A stretch of 64,000 nt of DNA from Collinsella aerofaciens. GTDB taxonomy: Bacteria; Actinomycetota; Coriobacteriia; Coriobacteriales; Coriobacteriaceae. Made by a program: the position numbers and the translations under genes. Every line of letters starts with the position of its first letter. The stretch's first letter is position 1. Where the stretch lies: assembly GCF_028206995.1 (NCBI RefSeq), contig NZ_JAQLFL010000004.1:62001-126000 (forward strand), given 5' to 3'. The notes under the pieces were generated by a model. The model was not told the origin of the DNA, made no database searches, and worked only from the letters and a program-made list of their open reading frames with translations. Shown one piece after another: positions 56,424-64,000 of this stretch.

Positions 56424-57725
56424 ATGCAGCGACAGCTTATGAGCGAACTTATCGCTTGGAAATCAAGGACGAATCGCAAACCTCTCTTGCTTAAGGGAGC
56501 CCGCCAGACAGGAAAGACTTGGCTTCTTAACGAATTCGCAAGCCAGCAGTATCGAAACGTCATTCGTTTTGACTTTATGCTCGAGCCGAGCACACGCTCG
56601 CTGTTCGATGGGGACCTCGACCCCAAGCGCATCATCTCCCAGATAGAACTCCTACGTGGCCAAACTGTAACGCCAGCAGACACGCTCATCATCTTCGACG
56701 AGATCCAAGAGGCCCCGCGCGGGATCACCTCGCTCAAGTACTTCAACGAGCTTGCACCCGAATACCACATCGTAGCAGCCGGTTCCTATATGGGCCTCGC
56801 GCTCCGACGCGAAAACGAGTCATTTCCCGTCGGCAAAATCGACCAGCTCACCATGCGTCCCATGGGGTTCGCCGAGTTCGTTCGTGCCGTCGACGGCGAC
56901 CCGCTCGCCGACGCCATCCTTGCCGCAGACATGAACCTTCTAGCAAACGTTACCGAAAAGCTCGAACACTTGCTCAAGGAATACCTTGTTGTCGGCGGTA
57001 TGCCCGAAGTTGCCTCCGCTTTCGCCGAGACACGCGACTTCATCGAAGCCCGAAGGCTTCAGCAGCAAATCATCGAGGCTTACGAATCCGATTTTGGCAA
57101 ACATGCACCCGCCCGCATCATCGAGCGCATGAGGTTGGTTTGGAAATCCCTTCCCGGCCAGCTTGCCAAAGAGAACAAGAAGTTTGTCTATGGCGCCCTT
57201 CGCCCCGGAGCGCGCGCACGCGATTTCGAGGAAAGCCTCCAGTGGCTCACGGACTACGGAATCGTTCATAAGGTGCCACGTGTTTCCGCTCTAAAGGCGC
57301 CGCTCTCGAGCTACGAAGACCTCTCGGGCTTCAAACTGTTCTGCATCGACACCGGCATCCTCGGAGCGCTCTCCGGTCTCTCTCCGGCCATCGTTCTTAA
57401 CGGATCCGCTGTTTTTACCGAGTTCAAAGGTTCGCTGACCGAACAATACGTCGCGCAGGAGCTTTTGCTCCAGGACAAAACTCCCGCGTATTGGTCCTCT
57501 ACCTCTGGCAATGCCGAAACCGACTTTGCCATCGACCATGCGGGAACCGTGCTTCCGCTTGAGGTCAAGGCGGCAGAGAACCTTAAAGCGAAGAGTCTGA
57601 AAATAGCCTGCGAAAAATTCAAGCTCGAGCGTTGCGTGAGGAGCTCCCTGGCGGCATATAGAGACGAGGGCATGCTCGTCAATATTCCGCTTTGGGAGAT
57701 TGGGCAAATCGACAAGCTGGCATAG
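56424..57725 (+). CDS. AAA-family ATPase with DUF4143 domain
   Basis: 433-residue protein of the widespread ATPase/DUF4143 group. N-terminal ATPase: LLKGARQTGKTWLLNEFA (Walker A), TLIIFDEIQEAPRGITSLKYF (Walker B), IVAAGSYMGLALR (sensor). From about residue 200 is the DUF4143 part with a REase-like core (STSGNAETDFAIDHAGTVLPLEVKA: D-(x)n-E-V-K). Function in bacteria is not settled; toxin-like or stress roles have been suggested. ATG 56424 follows GGGAGG. The 33-bp tandem repeat and repeat copies on both sides suggest an accessory gene. Confidence 0.88.
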   Translation: MQRQLMSELIAWKSRTNRKPLLLKGARQTGKTWLLNEFASQQYRNVIRFDFMLEPSTRSLFDGDLDPKRIISQIELLRGQTVTPADTLIIFDEIQEAPRGITSLKYFNELAPEYHIVAAGSYMGLALRRENESFPVGKIDQLTMRPMGFAEFVRAVDGDPLADAILAADMNLLANVTEKLEHLLKEYLVVGGMPEVASAFAETRDFIEARRLQQQIIEAYESDFGKHAPARIIERMRLVWKSLPGQLAKENKKFVYGALRPGARARDFEESLQWLTDYGIVHKVPRVSALKAPLSSYEDLSGFKLFCIDTGILGALSGLSPAIVLNGSAVFTEFKGSLTEQYVAQELLLQDKTPAYWSSTSGNAETDFAIDHAGTVLPLEVKAAENLKAKSLKIACEKFKLERCVRSSLAAYRDEGMLVNIPLWEIGQIDKLA

Positions 57726-57773
57726 GCGCTGTGGGGACGCCCCGCAAGGACTGTCCCCAGGTGCCGGCTGTTG

Positions 57774-57840
57774 AGTTGCGGTGGAATAGGGACTGTTTGG
57801 CGCCCGAAAGGGCGATTTTAGTCCGTATTTCACCGCAACT
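57774..57840. repeat. GTGAAATA-type palindrome, copy C
   Basis: Arms AGTTGCGGTGGAATAGGGAC... (57774-57794) and the reverse (57820-57840) match with two differences. It lies between the convergent ATPase and ppx/gppA genes. A TGGGGAC/GTCCCCA repeat precedes it (57732-57760). Confidence 0.75.
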
Positions 57841-57843
57841 TAT

Positions 57844-58845
57844 TTAGAGGGCGCTGAGGCTGGGAGTCCATGCGATGGTGGGAGTCGCGCCGTCGAGAAC
57901 CTCGTTGATGGTGGCGGCCATGCCAGCGAGTAGGCTGTTCTCGCTTACGGTGAGCGCATCGTAGCCACCGGCGCGCATGAGCTCGCGAATCACCACGGCG
58001 CCGGCCAGAATCACGCCCGCGCGCTTGGGCTGCACGCCCGGCAGCGCAGCGATACCCTCCACATCCAGCGTAGATATACGATCGATGGCGGCCGAGATCT
58101 GCTCCATCGAAAGCTCGCGCAGGTGCACAAAGCTCGAGTCGTACGGCTCCAGTTCGTTGACCAGCGCCACGAGCGTGGTGACGGTACCGCCCACCGCGAC
58201 GAGGCGCTCGGCGCGCTCAAAGTCGCTGGGCAGGCCCTCAAAATAGGCGGAGAACTGCTCGCCCGCCCACGCGGCGGCAACCGCAAGCTCGTTCGTCGAC
58301 GGCGGCAGCGCAGAGAAAAACCGCTCGGTCACGCGACGGCAACCGATGTCCAGCGAGCGCGTTCCCTCCAGCGCAAAGACCCCGCGCTCCGGCGCGTACA
58401 CGCCCGTCGCGAGCTCCGTGGAGCCGCCGCCCGAATCGGCGACGATAATGCGTTCACCGGCAAAGTCGTGCGCCACGCCAAAAAACGTCAGGCGCGCCTC
58501 GACTTCTCCTGGAATCACCTGTGGCTCGAGACCCAGCTCGCGCAGGCCGTCCAGCAGCAGGGCGGCGTTGGACGCATCGCGCGCGGCGCTCGTGCACGTG
58601 GTGCAGATGCACGCGGCGCCAAAGGTACGCGCCTCGTCCACAAACATACGGCACGCAGCGAGTACACGCTCGACCGCCGTCTCGCAAAAGCGGCCCGTCG
58701 CGTCCACGCCCTCGCCCAGATCGGTAATCTCGGTATACTTGGACGATTCCACGATCGCCCCGCCCTCGACCTGCGCTAGCACTAGTCGCGACGACACCGT
58801 TCCCAGGTCGATCGCGGCCACCTTATATCGTTTGCAATTTGTCAT
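57844..58845 (-). CDS. ppx: Ppx/GppA-family exopolyphosphatase
   Basis: Hydrolyses polyphosphate or pppGpp. 333 residues of the actin-like ASKHA fold: VAAIDLGTVSSRLVL (phosphate 1 loop), IIVADSGGGSTELATG (phosphate 2), GTRSLDIGCRRVTERF, and LVAVGGTVTTLVAL. The C-terminal HD domain of long GppA proteins is absent, as in mycobacterial Ppx. Twenty bases after the divIC gene and in the actinobacterial order mazG-eno-divIC-ppx. Confidence 0.92.
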   Translation of the reverse strand: MTNCKRYKVAAIDLGTVSSRLVLAQVEGGAIVESSKYTEITDLGEGVDATGRFCETAVERVLAACRMFVDEARTFGAACICTTCTSAARDASNAALLLDGLRELGLEPQVIPGEVEARLTFFGVAHDFAGERIIVADSGGGSTELATGVYAPERGVFALEGTRSLDIGCRRVTERFFSALPPSTNELAVAAAWAGEQFSAYFEGLPSDFERAERLVAVGGTVTTLVALVNELEPYDSSFVHLRELSMEQISAAIDRISTLDVEGIAALPGVQPKRAGVILAGAVVIRELMRAGGYDALTVSENSLLAGMAATINEVLDGATPTIAWTPSLSAL

Positions 58846-58865
58846 TGCGAGCTCCCCTCCGGGCG

Positions 58866-59630
58866 CTATTTGCCGTTGGACACGACCGTCTGACCCTCGA
58901 CGCCGTTAAACCCAAACAGCATGTCGAGCGCTTGGATGTACCATGGCGCGTCCTTGCCGACTTCTTCGATCTCCTTGGCCACCTCGCTGGCCTTCTTGGC
59001 GTTCGACGACTTCTTTTCAGCCGACGACGAGTCCGAATCGCCGTCCAGGCCCTGCACTTCAATCCTCTTCTCGCCGGGCATCACCAGGCCCAGGTCCTCG
59101 GATGCCGCGTCCTTGATACCCTCCTCCGAGAGCAGCTTGTCGACGCTTTTTTGCAGCTCATCATTGTATTGCTGGCGAATCTCGACCTGCTTGGCCAAGA
59201 TATCGCTCGAACGCTTTGCCACGTACAGGTCGCGCACGGGGAAATACAGGCTCACGAGCACCAGGGCAACGACGATGCCGATGAATAGCCCTCGCTGAGG
59301 ACCGTGGGTAAAGTCGTAGATCGCCTTGACCACCGCGTTGTCGTTGGCGTAGTGCATAAAGTCCGAGCCCGAAAGACGGTTCGAGGGCCTGCTCGACCTA
59401 TCGTGCGTTTGAGCCGACGAGCGCTGAGCATGCGACGAACGTGCCGGGCGCACTGGTCCATCTGTCGAAGTATTCACTTGAGCATTGGGGCGCGAGGTAC
59501 TTGTCGGGCGCTGTATGGAGCGGTCGGCGCCGGCGTAGGCGGACCCACCGAGCTGCACCGTGCGCGCACGGCGAGGCGACGGCTCACGCGAACCGGCGGA
59601 ATAGTACCTGTTGTCGTAAATCTGATCCAT
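58866..59630 (-). CDS. divIC: Septum formation initiator (DivIC/FtsB-like)
   Basis: 254 residues with a long disordered cytoplasmic N-terminus (Ser/Arg/Pro-rich), a single membrane helix (RGLFIGIVVALVLVSLYFPV) and an extracellular coiled coil (SDILAKQVEIRQQYNDELQKSVDKLLSEEGIKDAASEDLGLVMPG). These are the features of FtsB/DivIC proteins that link FtsL and FtsQ in the divisome. GEKRIEVQGLDGD follows. Neighbours eno upstream and ppx downstream match Mycobacterium. ATG 59630 (MDQIYDNRYY) chosen; the longer frame lacks a site. Confidence 0.85.
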   Translation of the reverse strand: MDQIYDNRYYSAGSREPSPRRARTVQLGGSAYAGADRSIQRPTSTSRPNAQVNTSTDGPVRPARSSHAQRSSAQTHDRSSRPSNRLSGSDFMHYANDNAVVKAIYDFTHGPQRGLFIGIVVALVLVSLYFPVRDLYVAKRSSDILAKQVEIRQQYNDELQKSVDKLLSEEGIKDAASEDLGLVMPGEKRIEVQGLDGDSDSSSAEKKSSNAKKASEVAKEIEEVGKDAPWYIQALDMLFGFNGVEGQTVVSNGK

Positions 59631-59727
59631 GTGCGCCTTGTGCGGTTGAGGTTTGTTTGCGCTAAGTCCTTTAGTTATAGCACGAGCGCCCGCACCGCCT
59701 TCGCCAGCCTTTGCTCGACATAAAAAA

Positions 59728-59753
59728 GGCGCTGAGCCATATGGCCCAGCGCC
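59728..59753 (-). terminator. Terminator after eno
   Basis: GGCGCTGAGCC pairs with GGCCCAGCGCC with one mismatch, and the minus strand continues TTTTTT. It lies 75 bases after the eno stop. Confidence 0.85.
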
Positions 59754-59826
59754 CAATGGTGCTCAACAGCGCCCGGCTGGAGCAAGGCAAATCCGAGTCT
59801 TCCCCGCCCCCGCGACCTCCGCGTGC

Positions 59827-61128
<1,302 letters not shown>

Positions 61129-61264
61129 TCACTTGGAAACGTAGTGGATGCAAGCGACCGGCTGACCGTACACCATCGGTGCGTCTTCGTAAGTTAGCCA
61201 TGTCGCACTTTTTGCATTATGCCCTAAGTTAGCTGAGGGATACACTTGATTTTCGAAAAATTTA

Positions 61265-61301
61265 GCGGGAACGATGAGGCGTGTCAGCCCGTCGTTCCCG
61301 C
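61265..61301 (-). terminator. Terminator after mazG
   Basis: GCGGGAACGA (61265-61274) pairs with TCGTTCCCGC (61292-61301); the minus strand continues TAAATTTTTC. About 5 bases after the mazG stop. Confidence 0.8.
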
Positions 61302-61305
61302 AGTC

Positions 61306-62166
61306 TTACTCCTCCGCCTTTGCGGCATCCCACAGGTCGTTGAGGCCGTGGGTCGAAAGCTCGGCAAGATCCACGTGGGCATCGGACGCCATCTGCTCCA
61401 TCGCGGCCCAGCGACGGCGGAACTTTGCCGTGCTGGCGCGCAGGGCACTCTCGGCGTCGATCCCCTCTTTGCGCGCGACGTTGACCAAGGCAAAGAGCAG
61501 GTCTCCAAACTCCATCTCGCGCTCGGGCGAGCCGGGAGCCTCGGCCTCAAACTCGGCACGTTCCTCGGCGACCTCGTCCCACACGTCCTGGACCGTCTCC
61601 CACTCAAAGCCCACGGCCGCTGCCTTGCGCGACACCTTCTGCGCCTGCATCAATGCCGGCAGATGCGTGGGCACGCCGTCGAGCAGGCCCTCGGGCGCAG
61701 CCTCGCCTGCTGCCACGGCCTTGTCCTTGGCAGCCTTCTCGGCAAGCTTGACCTCGTCCCAGATCTTGAGCACCTCGTCGGAGTTATCGGCATCCGCATC
61801 GCCAAACACGTGCGGATGACGGCGGATGAGCTTGGCATCGATATCACGCGCCACGTCGGTCAGTGTAAACTCGCCGGCGTCAGCAGCAATCTGCGCATGC
61901 AGCACGACCTGCATGAGCACGTCGCCCAGCTCCTCGCGTAGGTGAACCGCGTCGTCCGCCTCGATGCAGTCGAGCGCCTCGTAGGCCTCCTCGATCATGT
62001 TCTTGCCAATGCTGCGGTGCGTCTGCTCACGGTCCCACGGGCAGCCATCGGGCTGACGCAGACGCCAGATGGTCTGCACCAGATGCTGCAGCTCGGTCGA
62101 CGCGTCTACCAGCGTAGACAGATCGCGCGAGCCCTCGGCATTTTGCTGAGCCATGTGCTGCGCCAT
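61306..62166 (-). CDS. mazG: Nucleoside triphosphate pyrophosphohydrolase MazG
   Basis: Hydrolyses (d)NTPs to monophosphates, a house-cleaning enzyme. 286 residues with the MazG signature LRQPDGCPWDREQTHRSI, then EEAYEALDCIEADD and ELGDVLMQVVLHAQIA (ExxE...ExxD metal site), repeated in the second domain as EMEFGDLLFALVNVAR. It begins two bases after the yfcE stop and ends just before a terminator. The ATG at 62166 follows GGAGGAGGAGTAGCC. Confidence 0.94.
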   Translation of the reverse strand: MAQHMAQQNAEGSRDLSTLVDASTELQHLVQTIWRLRQPDGCPWDREQTHRSIGKNMIEEAYEALDCIEADDAVHLREELGDVLMQVVLHAQIAADAGEFTLTDVARDIDAKLIRRHPHVFGDADADNSDEVLKIWDEVKLAEKAAKDKAVAAGEAAPEGLLDGVPTHLPALMQAQKVSRKAAAVGFEWETVQDVWDEVAEERAEFEAEAPGSPEREMEFGDLLFALVNVARKEGIDAESALRASTAKFRRRWAAMEQMASDAHVDLAELSTHGLNDLWDAAKAEE

Positions 62167-62168
62167 GG

Positions 62169-62717
62169 CTACTCCTCCTCCATGACCACGTGGCGGAACG
62201 CGCCGCCCTCGTAGATGCCGTAGCTGTGCGAGCCGTCCTTGGGGATGCTCACGCTACCGGGGTTGAAGAGCCACAGGCCCGGGTGCGCGGCGCTTTCCTC
62301 GTTGACCTTGATGTGCGTATGGCCGTAGACGAGCGCGGAGCCCTCGGGCAGCGCGGGCGCGTGGTCGACGCTGTTGTGCATACCGGCGCCAAAGACATGG
62401 CCGTGCGTCAGGAACAGTTCACGGCCGGTCTCGTCGAACAGCGTGGCGTAGTCCGCCATGACGGGAAAGTCGAGGACCATCTGGTCGACCTCGGCGTCAC
62501 AGTTGCCGCGCACCGCGATGATACGGTCGGCCAGGGCGTTGAGCAGCGGGATCACGCGCTTGGGGGCGTAATCGCGCGGCAGGTCGTTGCGCGGACCGTG
62601 GTAGAGCAGGTCGCCCAGCAGCACGATGCGGTCGGGCTGCTGGGATTCGATGGCGGCGACCAGGCGCTCGGCCCAGTATGCCGAGCCGTGGATGTCGGAG
62701 GCGATGAGGTATTTCAT
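62169..62717 (-). CDS. yfcE: YfcE-family phosphodiesterase
   Basis: 182 residues of the calcineurin-like YfcE/MJ0936 type. Metal ligands: MKYLIASDIHGSAYWA, IVLLGDLLYHG, AVRGNCDAEVD, LTHGHVFG and VYGHTHIK. Probably a phosphodiesterase of broad specificity. ATG 62717 follows AAAGGACCACC. An upstream frame overlapping larC2 is rejected. Ends two bases before mazG, and larC2 ends 53 bases upstream; a three-gene unit. Confidence 0.9.
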   Translation of the reverse strand: MKYLIASDIHGSAYWAERLVAAIESQQPDRIVLLGDLLYHGPRNDLPRDYAPKRVIPLLNALADRIIAVRGNCDAEVDQMVLDFPVMADYATLFDETGRELFLTHGHVFGAGMHNSVDHAPALPEGSALVYGHTHIKVNEESAAHPGLWLFNPGSVSIPKDGSHSYGIYEGGAFRHVVMEEE

Positions 62718-62770
62718 GGTGGTCCTTTCGGTGAGGTTGATGGGGTGGGTGTGGCGCGTCGCCGACCGTG

Positions 62771-63256
62771 TCACTCAAATTGCAGAGCCGCGGCTTGTGC
62801 TGCCTGCATCACGCGCTGGAGCGGCACACCGTGCTCGCGGGCAAGGCGGGCGCAGTCCTCGTACTCGGGCGCTGCACGCTCGCTGCCGTCGGGCAGGGCG
62901 GCCACCTTGACGAACACCTCGCCCCATGGCGTCGTTACGCGCTCAAAGCGGCGTGGTAGGCAAACGCGCTCCATAACCTGGCGACGAATGCCGTTGGTCG
63001 TGGTTTCCAAGAAGATGATCGTCTGCAGGCGCTCGATATCCTCGTAGGTGCAGATTACCTGCAGCTGCCAGCCGGGGCGGCCTTTCTTACAATAGAGGGG
63101 CAGCCAGTGCACCTCGCGCGCACCCGCCTCGCGCAGGCGGTCGGCGGCGTAGGCGAGTACCTCAGGCGACGCGTCGTCGATGTCGCATTCCAGCTTGACG
63201 ATGGTTTCGGGCGCATCGGTCTCGCGGGACAGCGGGGATGTGCTATCGCATGGCAT
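62771..63256 (-). CDS. Stand-alone LarC C-terminal domain (nickel insertion protein, LarC2)
   Basis: 161 residues corresponding only to the C-terminal half of LarC, which inserts nickel into the lactate racemase cofactor: TIVKLECDIDDASPEVLAYAADRLREAGA, EVHWLPLYCKKGRPGWQLQVIC, IIFLETTTNGIRRQVMERVCLPR and RVTTPWGEVFVKVA. In Lactobacillus the full LarC comes from a programmed frameshift between larC1 and larC2; here no larC1 is on this strand and the upstream side is a divergent gene. ATG 63256 follows AAAGGAG; a longer reading frame to 63364 is possible. First gene of the yfcE-mazG unit. Confidence 0.8.
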   Translation of the reverse strand: MPCDSTSPLSRETDAPETIVKLECDIDDASPEVLAYAADRLREAGAREVHWLPLYCKKGRPGWQLQVICTYEDIERLQTIIFLETTTNGIRRQVMERVCLPRRFERVTTPWGEVFVKVAALPDGSERAAPEYEDCARLAREHGVPLQRVMQAAQAAALQFE

Positions 63257-63362
63257 ACGGTCCGGCTCCTTTCCGCGCGGGCTCGTTTTGTTCATCCAAA
63301 CGCTAGCACATCGGACGTGGCACAAGCGTGACTTTCGTCCGTCGCCGCCCTCGCCCCCATCC

Positions 63363-63427
63363 AAACGTGTACGTCAGTCTCCAAACATGTCATTATTTGT
63401 CGGTTTTGGAGGCTGACGTACACGTTT
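63363..63427. repeat. Inverted repeat between divergent genes
   Basis: AAACGTGTACGTCAGTCTCC (63363 onward, 23 bp) pairs with the reverse at 63405-63427 with one mismatch. The 19-base centre includes ATGTCATTATTTGTCG. Between larC2 (minus) and the PHP gene (plus). A promoter-operator region or another mobile palindrome. Confidence 0.65.
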
Positions 63428-63555
63428 TGAGAGCAAGCGAGGCCGCACCGCGCGCCGCGCAGCCTTTCCAATCGATTTCGACCCCCGGCGTGCCCGGCGT
63501 GTTGAGAGCTGCGCCATTACAATGGAGCGGATTCGCTTGACGCAAAGGAGTCGCC

Positions 63556-64000
63556 ATGCCCACCTGCCCGCTGGTCGATTGCCACACCCACACTTCGTTT
63601 TCGGATGGCCATGCCTCGTTTGAGGACAACGTTCGCGCCGCTGCTGCGGCCGGCTGCCGCGCTATGGTCTCGACCGACCATCTCACCCTGCCCGCCAGCA
63701 TGGACGCCAACTGCGAAGTGCAAGTTGTCGAGGGCGACCTGACGGCACATCGCCTGGCATTTGAGGACGCCCGCAAGCTCGCCGCGCAGATCGCGCCGGA
63801 GCTCGAGCTTGTCTATGGCTTTGAATGCGACTGGTACGAAGGTTGCGAGCCTTTGGTTGAGCGCTGGTCCGCGGGTGCCATAGTGCGCTTGGGCAGCGTG
63901 CATTGGATTGGCAACCCAGGCGATATCATGGCCGGCGCCGCGGGCACGGCGGGAACGGAAAACGTCGCTCGTCCCGATACGCCCGATTCGCGCTGCGGTT
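63556..64000 (+). CDS. PHP-domain histidinol-phosphatase-like protein, partial
   Basis: Begins MPTCPLVDCHTHTSFSDGH, with the PHP metal motif DCHTHTSFSDGH, continuing with AAAAAGCRAMVSTDHLTLP, VEGDLTAHRLAFEDARKLA, LVYGFECDWYEGCEP and LGSVHWIGNPGDI. This is the HisK-type (PHP) histidinol phosphatase layout. The gene runs off the right edge after 148 codons. AAAGGAG five bases before the ATG. Could also be another PHP phosphoesterase; histidine genes are not visible. Confidence 0.8.
   Translation, partial: MPTCPLVDCHTHTSFSDGHASFEDNVRAAAAAGCRAMVSTDHLTLPASMDANCEVQVVEGDLTAHRLAFEDARKLAAQIAPELELVYGFECDWYEGCEPLVERWSAGAIVRLGSVHWIGNPGDIMAGAAGTAGTENVARPDTPDSRCG

Overview
The window looks like a chromosome segment of a gut Coriobacteriia (Actinomycetota), most likely Collinsella. 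This is inferred from gene content, high GC and codon use; no search was run. Pointers are the actinobacterial order mazG-eno-divIC-ppx/gppA, the set tmk-holB-ricT-comF, several phosphotransferase (PTS) sugar loci, the NAD-type isocitrate dehydrogenase, the archaeal-type topoisomerase I, and a tatB-tatC-hypA-hypB cluster that fits an anaerobe with [NiFe] hydrogenase. Most genes are on the minus strand. Nothing looks like a prophage or a large mobile island.

Layout. 1-2400: mannose-family PTS operon (IIA, YajC-like, IIB, partial IIC) and its control region. 2405-3292: DUF2975 membrane protein with an XRE regulator. 3407-9654: SurA_N-like membrane protein, icd, HEAT-repeat protein, membrane protein, a beta-hydroxyacid dehydrogenase with a His/Cys-rich tail, DegV, long HPF. 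9972-18485: amino-acid binding lipoprotein, nuclease-like protein, comF, ricT, holB, tmk, zinc-ribbon membrane protein. 18628-25981: topoisomerase I, hypB, hypA, tatC, tatB, STAS protein, aminotransferase, small protein. 26068-29718: nhaA, ppaC, ROK kinase. 29960-34656: beta-glucoside locus (PTS IIA and IIB, a frameshifted IIC, GH1 phospho-glucosidase, divergent GntR regulator). 34725-45371: manA, pcrA, uppP, usp, a BceRS-like two-component system, unknown protein, purH. 45649-55833: GNAT, DUF2207, gluQ, phosphoesterase, small membrane proteins, a second two-component system, VOC protein, PTS IIB, TPR-like protein. 55865-57725: tRNA-Leu with a duplicated 3' end, a 33-bp tandem repeat and a DUF4143 ATPase. 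57844-64000: ppx/gppA, divIC, eno, mazG, yfcE, larC C-terminal part, partial PHP phosphatase.

How genes work together. Two PTS loci import amino-sugar or mannose-type sugars and beta-glucosides. GH1, ROK kinase, ManA and enolase feed the products into glycolysis. TatB/TatC and HypA/HypB overlap or abut, so protein export and nickel insertion are probably co-expressed; LarC2 and the His/Cys-rich tail are further possible nickel-related items.

The least explained part is between genes. There are at least four kinds of dispersed palindromic elements: a 215-230 bp element with 32-35 bp terminal inverted repeats (two copies), a GTGAAATA-type palindrome (three copies), GGGACGTTC and TTTTGGC palindromes, and three 90-130 bp hairpins within 5.2 kb. 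These, a C7 frameshift in the PTS IIC gene, and a C10 tract in the probable gluQ promoter are the items most worth following up.
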